Assembly (NCBI GenBank): GCA_016781485.1
Contig: JADDQH010000024.1
Coordinates: forward strand, 1 to 37,259
Direction: 5' to 3'
DNA length: 37,259 nucleotides
From: Chloroflexota bacterium
GTDB taxonomy: Bacteria; Chloroflexota; Limnocylindria; Limnocylindrales; CSP1-4
Shown here: positions 23,700 through 32,137 of the stretch, piece after piece
How the letters are laid out: every line of letters starts with the position of its first letter
Numbering within the stretch: position 1 is the first letter of the stretch
The notes under the pieces: generated by a model
What the model was told of the DNA's origin: nothing
Seen by the model: the letters and a program-made list of their open reading frames with translations, nothing else
Database searches by the model: none
Program-made: the position numbers and the translations under genes

Positions 23700-24770
23700 G
23701 TGAGTCTCGCCCTGATCCGTTCCCGCTCCTCCCCTTCGGTCGCCCTCTGGTTCATGTTCCTGGCGCTCTCCCTCATCTGGGGGAGCTCGTTCCTGTTCAT
23801 CAAGATCGGCCTGAACGAAGGGCTCCCTCCGCTCACGCTGGTGAGCTACCGACTGTGGATCGCAGTCCTGTTCCTCGCGCTGGTCGTGCGCCTGACCGGG
23901 GGCCGGCTGCCCCGCGACCGCGACGTCCTCGCCAGCATCGCGTTCCTCGGCGTCATCAACGTCGCGATCCCGTTCTCGCTCATCACGTGGGGAGAACTGT
24001 GGATCACGTCGGCGCTCGCGAGCATCCTCAACGGGCTCGTGCCGCTGTTCACGATCGTCATCGCGGCCGCGTTCCTGGCCGACGAGGCCATCACCGTCAA
24101 TCGCCTGACCGGCCTCGTCATCGGCTTCGCGGGCGCTCTCCTGCTGTTCTCGCCGCACCTCGGGGGGCAAGCGACAGGGGAGAGCGCCGACCCCGGGATG
24201 GAGATCCTCGGCCAGCTGGCCGTCGCCGGCGCCTCGCTCGCCTACGCGATGGCCGGCGTTTACATCCGCACCAAGGTCTCGGGGGCGCGACGCGTAGACG
24301 GACCCGGGAGCGAACCACGGGCACTGACCCCTGTCGAGATCGCCCTCCCGCAGGGCATCGTGGCCGCCGTGATCGTTTCAGTGCTCGCGGCCCTGGTCGA
24401 ACGGGGCGCGCCGACAGGTGTGATCCTGCCCCCAGGGCCGTCGGCATGGTTCGCGGTCTCGTGGATCGGGATCCTCGGCTCGGGCGTGGCGTACATGCTG
24501 CTCTTCCGGCTCATCGCCGCATGGGGTCCGACGCGCACGAGCCTGGTCACCTACGCGATGCCGGTCGTCGGCATCATCCTCGGCGTGATCGTGCTCCGCG
24601 AACGGATCGGCTGGGCGGAACTCGCCGGGACCGCGCTCATCATCGGCGGCATCGCGCTCGTGAACAGCAGGGTCGGTCAGCGCCGCCTCCTCGGACGGGC
24701 GACGTCCGCTGCAGGTCGCCCGGGCGACCAGGCCTCCGCGAGCGCAGGGCGGGGGCGCGTGGCCGACTGA
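23700..24770 (+). CDS. EamA/DMT-family transporter
   Basis: A 356-residue protein with two EamA repeats and about ten membrane helices, as in drug/metabolite exporters such as RhtA. First repeat: FLALSLIWGSSFLFIKIGL, PLTLVSYRLWIAVLFL and WITSALASILNGLVPLFTIV. Second repeat: LAYAMAGVYIRTKV, ILGSGVAYMLLFRLIA and TSLVTYAMPVVGIILGVI. A TACTAT -10-like box at 23657-23662 argues against a GTG at 23652, so I chose GTG 23700, although no ribosome site is seen. The C-terminal tail is Arg/Ala/Gly rich. It ends just before the fur promoter. Confidence 0.85.
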   Translation: MSLALIRSRSSPSVALWFMFLALSLIWGSSFLFIKIGLNEGLPPLTLVSYRLWIAVLFLALVVRLTGGRLPRDRDVLASIAFLGVINVAIPFSLITWGELWITSALASILNGLVPLFTIVIAAAFLADEAITVNRLTGLVIGFAGALLLFSPHLGGQATGESADPGMEILGQLAVAGASLAYAMAGVYIRTKVSGARRVDGPGSEPRALTPVEIALPQGIVAAVIVSVLAALVERGAPTGVILPPGPSAWFAVSWIGILGSGVAYMLLFRLIAAWGPTRTSLVTYAMPVVGIILGVIVLRERIGWAELAGTALIIGGIALVNSRVGQRRLLGRATSAAGRPGDQASASAGRGRVAD

Positions 24771-24790
24771 TACTCGGTATCATGTGGCGC
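24768..24790 (+). promoter_or_regulatory. fur promoter with perfect palindromic operator
   Basis: TGATAC-TCG-GTATCA (24768-24782) is a perfect 15-bp palindrome. It overlaps the -10 box TATCAT (24778-24783), which is 7 nt before the GTG start of the Fur-family gene. Autoregulation by the Fur-family protein is the simplest reading. Confidence 0.6.
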
Positions 24791-25303
24791 GTGACACGAC
24801 CCGACGCGTTCGTCCGCGCGCTCGACGGTGCCGGCTACCGACTCACCCACTCCCGGCGCAGCGTGGCCGATCTGGTCGCCGCTCAGGAAGGGCACTTCAC
24901 GGCCGCGGACCTGATCGAGGACGCACGGCAGCGGCGCGTCCGGGTCGGCCGGGCGACGATATTCCGCGCGCTCGACCTGCTCACGGAGCTGCAGGCTCTC
25001 GAGCGGCTCGATCTGCCATCCGGCGAACATGCCTACGTCCGCTGCGAACCCGCCCACCATCACCACCTCGTCTGCTCTCGCTGTGGACGGACGCGGGATC
25101 TCGAGGACTGCGGGATGCAGCGGGTCGCGCAGGAGGTCGAGCGGCGGACCGGCTTCGAGATCGCCTCGCACCGGCTCGAGCTCTACGGCATCTGCCCCGA
25201 CTGCCGAGAGATCTCGCGGACCGATCCCGGAACGAGGGACACGGAGGCGTTGCGACGACCAGGGCCGAGCCGCCGGCCCGTCACGAAAGGGCGCGAACGG
25301 TGA
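24791..25303 (+). CDS. Fur-family metal- or peroxide-responsive repressor
   Basis: A 170-residue transcriptional regulator. The DNA-binding domain includes LTHSRRSVADLVAAQEGHFT, LIEDARQRRVRVGRATIFRA and LDLL. The dimer domain has the metal site EPAHHHHLVCSRCG and the structural zinc Cys pairs CSRC and CPDC. RTRDLED has Asp where PerR has a metal-binding Asp and Fur has Glu. The tail after CPDC is extended by about 30 charged residues. Start from the leaderless GTG. It overlaps the ZIP transporter gene by GTGA, so may control metal uptake (Zur- or Mur-like) or peroxide response (PerR-like); the sequence does not settle which. Confidence 0.88.
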   Translation: MTRPDAFVRALDGAGYRLTHSRRSVADLVAAQEGHFTAADLIEDARQRRVRVGRATIFRALDLLTELQALERLDLPSGEHAYVRCEPAHHHHLVCSRCGRTRDLEDCGMQRVAQEVERRTGFEIASHRLELYGICPDCREISRTDPGTRDTEALRRPGPSRRPVTKGRER

Positions 25304-26082
25304 ACGATCCGCGTGTGCTGGCGCTTGCGATCCTGCCGTTCTTCACGACGCTTCTCGGCGGACTCGCAGCTGTCCGGCTACGACATCGGCTCCACCCGTT
25401 CATGGCGTTCGCCGCCGGCGTGCTCGTCGCCACCGCGCTCGCGAACCTATTGCCGGAGGCGGCGGAACTCGTCGGCGAGACGGGCGAAACGTGGGTCGTG
25501 GGAGGGGTCGCGGTCGCCGGCTTTCTGGTCTTCTCGGCGATCGAGGCACTCGTCCACCAGCAGAGCTGGGAGCACCGGCACCCGCCACTGGAGGATCCCG
25601 GCGAGCCGCACGAGCACGGGGACGAACCGCAGCCACTCGGGATCCCACTTGCAGTGGCAGGGCCGGCGGGGATCATCCTCCACACGACGCTGGACGGCGT
25701 CGCCATCGGCGTAGGCGTTCAGGCAGGCGGAGAGATAGCGGTCATCGTCGTGCTGGCCGTCCTCGCCCACGTCTTCGCTGATGGCCTGAACGTCGCCACC
25801 CTCGTGCTGGCTGCCGGTCGCGGCGCGTCGTTCGCGGCGACCATGCTCGCGCTGACCGCGCTGGCGCCGCTGACCGGGATCCTGCTGAGCACGCAGATGT
25901 CGATCTCCGATCCGGCGCTGGGGATGCTCCTTGCGCTCTTTGCGGGTGTCTTCGTCGCGATCGGCGCCGGACACCTCCTACCGGAAGCGCAGCATCGTCG
26001 ACCCGCGGGGGCGGCGCCGCTCGTCCTCGTGAGCGGCCTGGGGGCGGGCACGGTCCTCGCGATCAGGATGGTGATCGGCTAG
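25300..26082 (+). CDS. ZIP-family divalent metal transporter
   Basis: A 260-residue membrane protein with about eight helices. The first signature in helix 2-3 is GVLVATALANLLPEAAE. Helix 4 has the metal-site motif HTTLDGVAIGVGVQAGGEI, and helix 5 has AHVFADGLNVATLV. A His/Glu-rich cytoplasmic loop (EHRHPPLEDPGEPHEHGDEP) follows helix 3, typical of ZIP proteins. It imports zinc, iron or manganese into the cytoplasm. The GTG overlaps the fur stop, so regulator and transporter are one operon under the palindromic promoter. Confidence 0.9.
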   Translation: MNDPRVLALAILPFFTTLLGGLAAVRLRHRLHPFMAFAAGVLVATALANLLPEAAELVGETGETWVVGGVAVAGFLVFSAIEALVHQQSWEHRHPPLEDPGEPHEHGDEPQPLGIPLAVAGPAGIILHTTLDGVAIGVGVQAGGEIAVIVVLAVLAHVFADGLNVATLVLAAGRGASFAATMLALTALAPLTGILLSTQMSISDPALGMLLALFAGVFVAIGAGHLLPEAQHRRPAGAAPLVLVSGLGAGTVLAIRMVIG

Positions 26083-26135
26083 GACTGCGCGCAAGGCGGG
26101 CGAGACCGCATCCCGGAGAGCCATTCGCTCCCCCC

Positions 26136-26147
26136 TACCATGAAGGC
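26136..26147 (+). promoter_or_regulatory. Leaderless promoter of the DUF72 gene
   Basis: TACCAT (26136-26141) lies 6 nt before GTG 26148. Confidence 0.55.
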
Positions 26148-26903
26148 GTGAGCGGGCGCCTCTACGTCGGCACGAGCGGGTTCGCGTACCCCGACTGGGC
26201 ACCGCTGTTCTACCCGCCGGGCACGAAGGGCGAGGCGCTATTGCCCGCGTACGCGTCGCGTCTCTCCGCCTGCGAACTCAACAACACCTTCTACCGGCAT
26301 CCCACGCCGCCGCGGATCGCCGCGTGGCTCGCCGCCACGCCTGACTCGTTCCGCTTCACGGTCAAGGCGCAGCGCGGTGGGAGTACGCGCGCATTCTCGG
26401 TCGACCCCGAGGGAACGCTCCCCTGGCTCACCGCACCGTATCGACTCTTCGCGGAGCGGCTCGGCTGTGTCCTGTTCCGTGTCCCGGACGCGGTGTCGCG
26501 AGACGACGAACGCCTTCGGCGCTTTCTCGGCGCCTGGCCGTCGGACGTCCCGCTGGCGATGGAGTTCCAGCATCCGTCGTGGGTGGACGACGACGTGCTT
26601 TCGTACCTGCGCGAGCGAGGGGCGGTGCTGTGCACGACCGAGCTCGACGAGTCCACTCAGCCTCCGGCGCTCCACCTGACCGCGGCGTTCCTCTACCTGC
26701 GGCTCCGCCGCGATGGGTACCAGCCTGCGGACCTGGACGCGTGGGCAGCACGCCTCAGCCCGTTCCTCCACGCCGGGCACGACTGCTACGTGTTCTTCAG
26801 ACACGACGCCATCGGCCGTTCCCCCCTCCTCGCGCTCGAGCTCGCGCACCGGGTCGAGCGCGTGGCCGGGCGTGAAGAGGGCTTGCCGCGGGGGCAGGAC
26901 TAG
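26148..26903 (+). CDS. DUF72 family TIM-barrel protein
   Basis: A 251-residue protein of DUF72 (YecE family), function unknown. The N-terminus LYVGTSGFAYPDWAPLFYPP is the most diagnostic part, followed by the E-NNTFYR segment (CELNNTFYRHPTP) and FRFTVKAQRGG. Then FRVPDAVSRDDERL, MEFQHPSWVDDDV and the end YVFFRHDAIGRSPLLALEL complete the family pattern. Its stop codon TAG forms the first three bases of a TAGAAT box that may serve the next gene. Confidence 0.88.
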   Translation: MSGRLYVGTSGFAYPDWAPLFYPPGTKGEALLPAYASRLSACELNNTFYRHPTPPRIAAWLAATPDSFRFTVKAQRGGSTRAFSVDPEGTLPWLTAPYRLFAERLGCVLFRVPDAVSRDDERLRRFLGAWPSDVPLAMEFQHPSWVDDDVLSYLRERGAVLCTTELDESTQPPALHLTAAFLYLRLRRDGYQPADLDAWAARLSPFLHAGHDCYVFFRHDAIGRSPLLALELAHRVERVAGREEGLPRGQD

Positions 26904-26906
26904 AAT
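26901..26906 (+). promoter_or_regulatory. -10 box overlapping the DUF72 stop codon
   Basis: TAGAAT at 26901-26906, with TAG being the DUF72 stop. The next gene starts 45 nt later with a GGGAAG ribosome site, so this would be a leadered transcript. Confidence 0.4.
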
Positions 26907-26951
26907 CGGGTCGAACGCAGGCCGAGGTGCCGGCAGGAGCGCGGGAAGATC

Positions 26952-27257
26952 GTGGATCCATTGGGGCTCGTCGCAGTCGTGTCGATCATTGCGCTGATCT
27001 TCGTCGCCGGTGGCGACATCGCAGGGAAGACCGAGAGCGTCTTCCACGGATACTTCCGAGGGGTTCGTCCAGATCCCTGGCCGCACGGCGTGCAGGAGGA
27101 GGACCGGACGGGACGCTGGGGGTCGCCCGAACCGGCGTCGGCCCCGACCACCGACCGCGGTCCCGAGGGTGACGATCGTCTCCTCGTCGCGCCCGTGACC
27201 ACGGTCATCACCGCGCCCGTTCGCGGGAGGGTCGCCAGGAACTCCCCTCGCGCCTGA
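26952..27257 (+). CDS. Small single-pass membrane protein, unknown
   Basis: A 101-residue protein. One N-terminal helix (GLVAVVSIIALIFVAGGDIA) is followed by KTESVFHGYFRGVRPDPWP, then a polar, Pro/Glu/Thr-rich tail with VAPVTTVITAPVRGRV. No domain recognised. The GTG has a GGGAAG ribosome site. It is convergent with the aldehyde dehydrogenase genes after 48 nt. Confidence 0.6.
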   Translation: MDPLGLVAVVSIIALIFVAGGDIAGKTESVFHGYFRGVRPDPWPHGVQEEDRTGRWGSPEPASAPTTDRGPEGDDRLLVAPVTTVITAPVRGRVARNSPRA

Positions 27258-27305
27258 CCGTCTGCGTTGCGTCGGGTGGCGCAGCCCCGTCTTCCCCTTC
27301 GACGC

Positions 27306-28301
27306 CTACACCCCGATCGGGTGCCAGACCGTCTTCATCTCGAGGAAAGCGGCGATCCACTCCGGCCGCTGGGCGAGGCGGTCGTCGAGCCAGTCGACGC
27401 CGTCGCCGGCGTCCCTCCCCGCGGCTGCATCGCCCTCGGCACTCCGTAGCCGTCGCGGGCGCCCGGCCAGCCGCTTCACGTTCTCCGCGGCGGTCTCCAC
27501 GACCGAGGCGAGCATCTCGGCTGGCACGCCCCAGACGTCCAGACCATTCACATCCATGTGTGCGGCGACCACCGGGACGAGCTCGCGCCGATAGCCGGTC
27601 AGGACGTTGACGACGCCGGCCGGCACGTCGCTCGTCGCGAGGACCTCGCCGAGCGTGATCGCCGGGAGTGGCCGCGACTCGGACGCGATGACGATCGCGG
27701 CATTCCCGCTCACGAGCACCGGAGCGAGCCGCGAGACGAGCCCAAGGAGTGACGAGGACTCGGGCGCGACGATCCCCACGACGCCGGTCGCCTCCGGGAT
27801 CGTGAAGTCGAAGTAGGAGGCGCCCACGGGATTGACGGTACCGAGCAGCTGCGTGATCTTGTCGGCCCAACCCGCGTACCAGACCCAACGGTCGATCGAG
27901 CGGTCGACCTGCTCGCGTGCCTCGTCGGCACCCAGGCCCTCCGCCCGGGCGACCTCCGCCTCGAACTGGTCCCTCCTCCCCTCGAGCAGCTCGGCCACCC
28001 GGTAGAGCACCTGTCCGCGGTTCATCGCGGTCTTCTGCTCCCACCCAGGGAACGCTCCGCGCGCGGCTCGCACCGCGTCTCGCACGTCCTTCCTCGAGGC
28101 CCGGACGGCGTTCGCGATGGGGCTTCCGTCCGCCGCGTGCACGACGTACGAGCGCCCCGACTCGGATCGCGGGAACTGCCCGCCGACATACAGCTTGTAC
28201 GTCTTGCGGACGGCCAGCCGCCCGCGCCCGGCGGCGTCGGCCGTCGTCACCGCGTCAGGCACCCGTCCGTTCGGTTCGCCGGCTCGCTCCGCGTCGACCA
28301 T
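27306..28301 (-). CDS. Aldehyde-dehydrogenase-like protein without catalytic domain (ALDH16 C-terminal half)
   Basis: A 331-residue ALDH homologue, against 480-500 for full enzymes. It keeps the N-terminal YKLYVGGQFPRSESGRSYVV, WEQKTAMNRGQVLYRVAELL, YAGWADKITQLLGTVNPVG and VVNVLTGYRRELVPVVAAHM, which are the coenzyme-binding and bridging regions. The sequence then skips to a C-terminal tail (RPEWIAAFLEMKTVWHPIGV); the catalytic Cys segment is absent. Substitutions in the NAD site (VIASESRPLPAITL for VLKPAs) suggest it is inactive. Full ALDH16 proteins have an active ALDH domain followed by such a pseudo-domain, so this gene and the next upstream one probably form a split ALDH16. The ATG at 28301 is a best guess. 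Confidence 0.82.
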   Translation of the reverse strand: MVDAERAGEPNGRVPDAVTTADAAGRGRLAVRKTYKLYVGGQFPRSESGRSYVVHAADGSPIANAVRASRKDVRDAVRAARGAFPGWEQKTAMNRGQVLYRVAELLEGRRDQFEAEVARAEGLGADEAREQVDRSIDRWVWYAGWADKITQLLGTVNPVGASYFDFTIPEATGVVGIVAPESSSLLGLVSRLAPVLVSGNAAIVIASESRPLPAITLGEVLATSDVPAGVVNVLTGYRRELVPVVAAHMDVNGLDVWGVPAEMLASVVETAAENVKRLAGRPRRLRSAEGDAAAGRDAGDGVDWLDDRLAQRPEWIAAFLEMKTVWHPIGV

Positions 28302-28332
28302 CCGCCGTCCGACTCCGTCGTGCGCTCCTGGG

Positions 28333-29907
28333 TCACCGCGGCTGGAGGTCGACGTACGCGAGGAGCCCGTGAAGCCCACCCTCGCGACCGAAACCCGACT
28401 CCTTGTAGCCTCCGAAGGGGCTGGTCGGGTCGAACCGGTTGAACGTGTTCGCCCAGACGACGCCGGCACGAAGGCGCTTGACCATCGAGAGGATGCGGCT
28501 CCCCTTGTCCGTCCATACCCCGGCCGAGAGCCCGTACGGGCTGTTGTTCGCCTTTTCCACCGCCTCGTCCGGCGTCCGGAACGTGAGCACCGACAGGACC
28601 GGCCCGAAGATCTCCTCCTGCGCGATCCTGTGGCTGAGCGCGACGTCGGTGAACAGTGTCGGGCGGACGAAGTACCCGCGCGCGGGGATCTCGCACGCCG
28701 GCTGGTACATCCGTGCCCCTTCCTCGACGCCCGCCTCGACCAGCTCCTCGATCTTCGCCAGCTGAGCGGCGTTGTTGATGGCGCCCACGTCGGTGTTCTT
28801 GTCCAGCGGGTCGCCCACCCGGAGGGTGTCGAGTCGGTCCTTCAGCTTCTCCACGAACCGGTCGACGATCGACTCCTGCACCAGCAGCCGGCTTCCCGCG
28901 CAGCACACCTCGCCCTGGTTGAAGAAGATGCCCGTGATCACGCCCTCGACAGCCTGGTCGAGCGGAGCGTCGTCGAAGACGATATTCGCCGCCTTGCCGC
29001 CCAACTCGAGCGTCAGCTCCTTGTCCGTCCCCGCCACCGCGCGCGCGATCCGCTTGCCGATCTCGGTGGAACCCGTGAAGGCGACCTTGTCCACGCCGGG
29101 GTGCTTCACGAGCGTCATCCCGATCTCGCCCGGTCCGGTGACGATATTGACGACGCCGGGAGGCAGCTCCGCCTGACGGCACACGTCTGCGAACAGGAGC
29201 GCGCTGAGCGGGGTCGAGGTGGCGGGCTTCAGGACGACCGTGTCGCCCGCGGCGAGTGCCGGCGCGACCTTCCAGGCCAGCATGAGCAGCGGGAAGTTCC
29301 AGGGGATGACCTGTGCCGCGACGCCCAGGGGGCGAGCTTCGCGCCCGGGGAACGCGTACTCGAGCTTGTCCGCCCATCCCGCGTAGTACCAGAAGTGTGC
29401 CGCGGCGAGCGGCACGTCAACGTCTCGTGACTCCTTGATGGGCTTGCCGCCGTCGAGCGTCTCAAGGACCGCGAATTCCCGGCTCCGCTCCTGGAGGATC
29501 CGGGCGATCCGGAACAGGTACTTGGCACGCTCGCGGCCGGGCAGCGACCCCCAGCGTTGCTCGTAGGCGGCACGCGCGACGTCGACCGCGTGCTCGGCGT
29601 CCTCGACGGTCGCGCGCGCGACCTCAGCGAGTGGCTCCTCGGTCGCCGGGTCGAGAGTCGTGAACCACTGGTCGCCGCTCGGCGCGACCTCTTCGCCGCC
29701 GATGAACAGCCCGTATCGATCCTTGAGCCGAACGACGTCGCGCGATTCGGGCGCCGCCACGTACTCCCACGGGATGGCCTGTCCCTCGCCGAGCCCCCAG
29801 CTCGCCGGGGTCTCCGTCCCGCGCCCGATGGAGTCGGACGCCGGGCGTCGCGCGATGGCGGTGCCGGGCGGTGACGGCTGCGGTCTCTTCGAGTCGTCCT
29901 GGCTCAT
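28333..29907 (-). CDS. Aldehyde dehydrogenase (ALDH16 catalytic half)
   Basis: A 524-residue NAD(P)-dependent aldehyde dehydrogenase. Catalytic and binding motifs are intact: IPWNFPLLMLAWK (Asn), VLKPATSTPLSALL (Lys), the turn FTGSTEIGK, ELGGKAANIVFDDA (Glu general base) and FFNQGEVCCAGSRLLV (Cys nucleophile). The C-terminus is FGGYKESGFGREGGLHGLLA. The first 60 residues are Ser/Pro rich. The ATG is set by TAGGCT 6 nt upstream. The downstream pseudo-domain gene starts about 30 nt after its stop. In the deoxynucleoside pathway it could oxidise acetaldehyde made by DeoC, an inference from function rather than adjacency. Confidence 0.92.
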   Translation of the reverse strand: MSQDDSKRPQPSPPGTAIARRPASDSIGRGTETPASWGLGEGQAIPWEYVAAPESRDVVRLKDRYGLFIGGEEVAPSGDQWFTTLDPATEEPLAEVARATVEDAEHAVDVARAAYEQRWGSLPGRERAKYLFRIARILQERSREFAVLETLDGGKPIKESRDVDVPLAAAHFWYYAGWADKLEYAFPGREARPLGVAAQVIPWNFPLLMLAWKVAPALAAGDTVVLKPATSTPLSALLFADVCRQAELPPGVVNIVTGPGEIGMTLVKHPGVDKVAFTGSTEIGKRIARAVAGTDKELTLELGGKAANIVFDDAPLDQAVEGVITGIFFNQGEVCCAGSRLLVQESIVDRFVEKLKDRLDTLRVGDPLDKNTDVGAINNAAQLAKIEELVEAGVEEGARMYQPACEIPARGYFVRPTLFTDVALSHRIAQEEIFGPVLSVLTFRTPDEAVEKANNSPYGLSAGVWTDKGSRILSMVKRLRAGVVWANTFNRFDPTSPFGGYKESGFGREGGLHGLLAYVDLQPR

Positions 29908-29919
29908 GTGCTGAGCCTA
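29908..29919 (-). promoter_or_regulatory. Leaderless promoter of the ALDH pair
   Basis: TAGGCT (complement of 29914-29919) lies 6 nt before the ATG at 29907. Confidence 0.5.
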
Positions 29920-30042
29920 CACCGTGCGCGTCCCGGCATCGGCGTGGCTCGCCGAGGGCGCATTCGCGCCTCGGGACGACGAACTCTTGGTGGGGGCGTA
30001 AAATGAGCGGAGATTAGCGTTAGAAGCGATGAGGAACGGGTG

Positions 30043-30055
30043 TAAGGTGCCTTTC
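30043..30055 (+). promoter_or_regulatory. Leaderless promoter of the methyltransferase gene set
   Basis: TAAGGT (30043-30048) lies 7 nt before ATG 30056. A TTAGAA hexamer at 30020-30025 with a 17-nt spacer could be the -35. This favours ATG 30056 over ATG 30029. The upstream 100 nt is less GC-rich than its surroundings and also holds TAAAAT at 29999-30004. Confidence 0.55.
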
Positions 30056-30829
30056 ATGGACCGAGTCGCTGCTCAACTGGAGTACCTGGACGGCCCGCTC
30101 GAGGATGCACGGGAGCTCGACGGCAGCCTCCGCGACCTGCGGCGGGTCAACCGGTGGCTGGGGGGCTTCGCGCTGTCGCGGGCGGCCCTCGTCCGGCTAC
30201 TCGGGTCTATGACTCCGGGCGTCGGCGATCCCCTCGAGCCCTACCGCTCCCAACAGCGGCCGCTCCAGCTGCTCGACGTCGGCACCGGCTCGGCGGACAT
30301 CCCCGCGGCCCTTCTCGAGTGGGCCGGAAGGAAGGGGTTCCGGATGGAGATCGTCGGGATCGACGAGCGACCCGAGATCATCGAGGTGGCTCGCCAGGTG
30401 TTCCGAGACCGGGATGGCCTCCGGCTCCGCGTCACTCCCGGCGACGCCCTCCCGTATCCCGACGGCAGCTTCGACGTCGCACACGCGTCCCTCGTCACTC
30501 ACCACCTGACGCCCGACGACGCGCTCGGCCTGTTGCGCGAGATGGCGCGCGTCAGCCGCCTTGGGGTCGTCGTGAACGACCTGGACCGGGGACGACTCGG
30601 ATGGCTCGGAGCGGTGGTCCTCACCCGGCTGTTCACGCGCAATCGGCTGACACGCCACGACGGACCGCTCTCCGTGCGGCGTGCCTATACGCCCGCCGAG
30701 TTGATGAGGATCGCGGCCGATGCCGGTCTACGTCCCGCTGCCCGCATCGACGGCTTCCTGCGCCACCGGTACGCGCTCGCGTTCGTGCATGCATCCGGGC
30801 CGGGACTGCCGCCGAATGACGCTGCATGA
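30056..30829 (+). CDS. SAM-dependent methyltransferase (class I, UbiE-like)
   Basis: A 257-residue methyltransferase. Motif I is LLDVGTGSADIPAALLEWAG, followed by the acidic loop VGIDERPEII, motif II GDALPYPDGSFDVAHASLV and motif III LLREMARVSRLGVVVNDLDR. The LGWLGAVVLTRLF insertion and C-terminal YTPAELMRIAADAGL fit small-molecule methyltransferases next to polyketide-type genes. The substrate is unknown. First gene of the set running to 33987; the next gene starts 25 nt after its stop. Confidence 0.88.
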   Translation: MDRVAAQLEYLDGPLEDARELDGSLRDLRRVNRWLGGFALSRAALVRLLGSMTPGVGDPLEPYRSQQRPLQLLDVGTGSADIPAALLEWAGRKGFRMEIVGIDERPEIIEVARQVFRDRDGLRLRVTPGDALPYPDGSFDVAHASLVTHHLTPDDALGLLREMARVSRLGVVVNDLDRGRLGWLGAVVLTRLFTRNRLTRHDGPLSVRRAYTPAELMRIAADAGLRPAARIDGFLRHRYALAFVHASGPGLPPNDAA

Positions 30830-30854
30830 GGCGACGGACCGGATGGGAACGCCG

Positions 30855-32129
30855 ATGACGGCGGAGGCCCGCGAACGGGCGTGGGCAGAGCACAACGGAC
30901 ACCGCGAAGCGGTGGAGGTGGCGATCGTCGGAGGGGGACCGGCGGGAGCTGCCCTCGCTACCCGTCTTGCCGATGCCGGGCACGACGTCGTGCTCTTCGA
31001 GCGGCTGCCTCAGCCCCGCTGGCGCGCCTCCGGCGTCTACTCCTCACCCGATACGTACAGAGCACTTCGAGAGCTCGGCCTCCCGCGACAGCGGCTCGAC
31101 GCGCTCGTCCGCCCGATCGACGAGATGGCCGTGGAGTCTCTGTCGGGGGTGACGTGCCGACTCGTCTACGGACCGCCCGATCACGCGGTGGGCCTCGATC
31201 GCGTCAGGCTCGAGCGGGCGATGCTCGACCGCGCTGCTTCCGCGGGCGCACGCGTCGAGGAAGGCCGCGTCGTCCGGGCCGTGCGATGGGGCGATGCGAC
31301 GGGCGCCGGCCCGGTCGAGCTCGACGTTGCTGCCACCTCCGGCGGCCCGGAACTCAGCTCACGATGGCGCGCCGGCGTCGTCGTCGGCGCGGACGGCCCT
31401 CGCTCGCTCGTCGCGCATCGCGCAGGCGTGGTTAGTACCGTCCCACTGCTTCGGAAGGCCGGGCTGACCGTGCACCGGAACGACCCGGGCGCGGCCGCGG
31501 AGGGCGAGCCGATGGGAGCGCGGATGGTGGTCGGGAAGGGCTGGTACTGCGGGATCGGACCGGTCCCCGGCGGACGCGTGAACGTGGGTGTAGTGGTCGA
31601 CGGGGCGGGCCTGAAGACGGGACTCCGGCGCGCGGGCGGGTCCAGGGGGCTGATCGGCGAGATCCTGACGCGAGTCCCTGACCGTGGCGAGGCCTGGCGC
31701 GGGTCCGCCGACACGGACGAGGTCCGAGCGGCTTTCCCGCTCGCCCACCGTGTCAGTCGCGCGAGCGGAAATGGGTTCCTTCTCGTCGGTGACGCCGCGG
31801 GGTTCATCGACCCCATCAGTGGCGAGGGCGTCCATCGCGCGCTCGTCTCCGCCGAGCTGGCCGCCGACGCGATCGCAGGCTGGGCGCGGGGCGACCGCTC
31901 TGCGATCCGTGGATACGACCACCAGCTCCGAGGCCGGTTCGGACGGAAGGACACGCTCTCGTGGCTGTTCCAGTTGTTCATGAGCCGGCCCCTGCTGTTC
32001 GACTATGCCTTGCGGCGCCTGTCGCGCCGTGAGCGGCTGCGGCGCACGTTCGGGCTCGTCGTGGCGGACCTGGCGCCGCCGGAACGCGCGATGCACCCTC
32101 GCTTCCTCGCGTCGCTGCTGATGCCGTAG
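30855..32129 (+). CDS. FAD-dependent oxidoreductase, geranylgeranyl-reductase-like
   Basis: A 424-residue flavoprotein. The N-terminal Rossmann motif is EVAIVGGGPAGAALATRLAD, then GADGPRSLVAHRAGVV and the FAD-binding GDAAGFIDPISGEGVHRALV. These are the three standard motifs of the geranylgeranyl-reductase/p-hydroxybenzoate-hydroxylase superfamily. It either hydroxylates an aromatic or reduces isoprenoid double bonds; the sequence does not decide. ATG at 30855 has GGGA 6 nt upstream; ATGs at 30843 and 30816 are in frame. It lies between the methyltransferase and SRPBCC genes. Confidence 0.87.
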   Translation: MTAEARERAWAEHNGHREAVEVAIVGGGPAGAALATRLADAGHDVVLFERLPQPRWRASGVYSSPDTYRALRELGLPRQRLDALVRPIDEMAVESLSGVTCRLVYGPPDHAVGLDRVRLERAMLDRAASAGARVEEGRVVRAVRWGDATGAGPVELDVAATSGGPELSSRWRAGVVVGADGPRSLVAHRAGVVSTVPLLRKAGLTVHRNDPGAAAEGEPMGARMVVGKGWYCGIGPVPGGRVNVGVVVDGAGLKTGLRRAGGSRGLIGEILTRVPDRGEAWRGSADTDEVRAAFPLAHRVSRASGNGFLLVGDAAGFIDPISGEGVHRALVSAELAADAIAGWARGDRSAIRGYDHQLRGRFGRKDTLSWLFQLFMSRPLLFDYALRRLSRRERLRRTFGLVVADLAPPERAMHPRFLASLLMP

Positions 32130-32137
32130 CCCGACTC

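Noticed and set aside
28117-29430. A 437-codon open frame on the plus strand
   Set aside because: Antisense of the two ALDH genes, which carry intact family motifs on the other strand.
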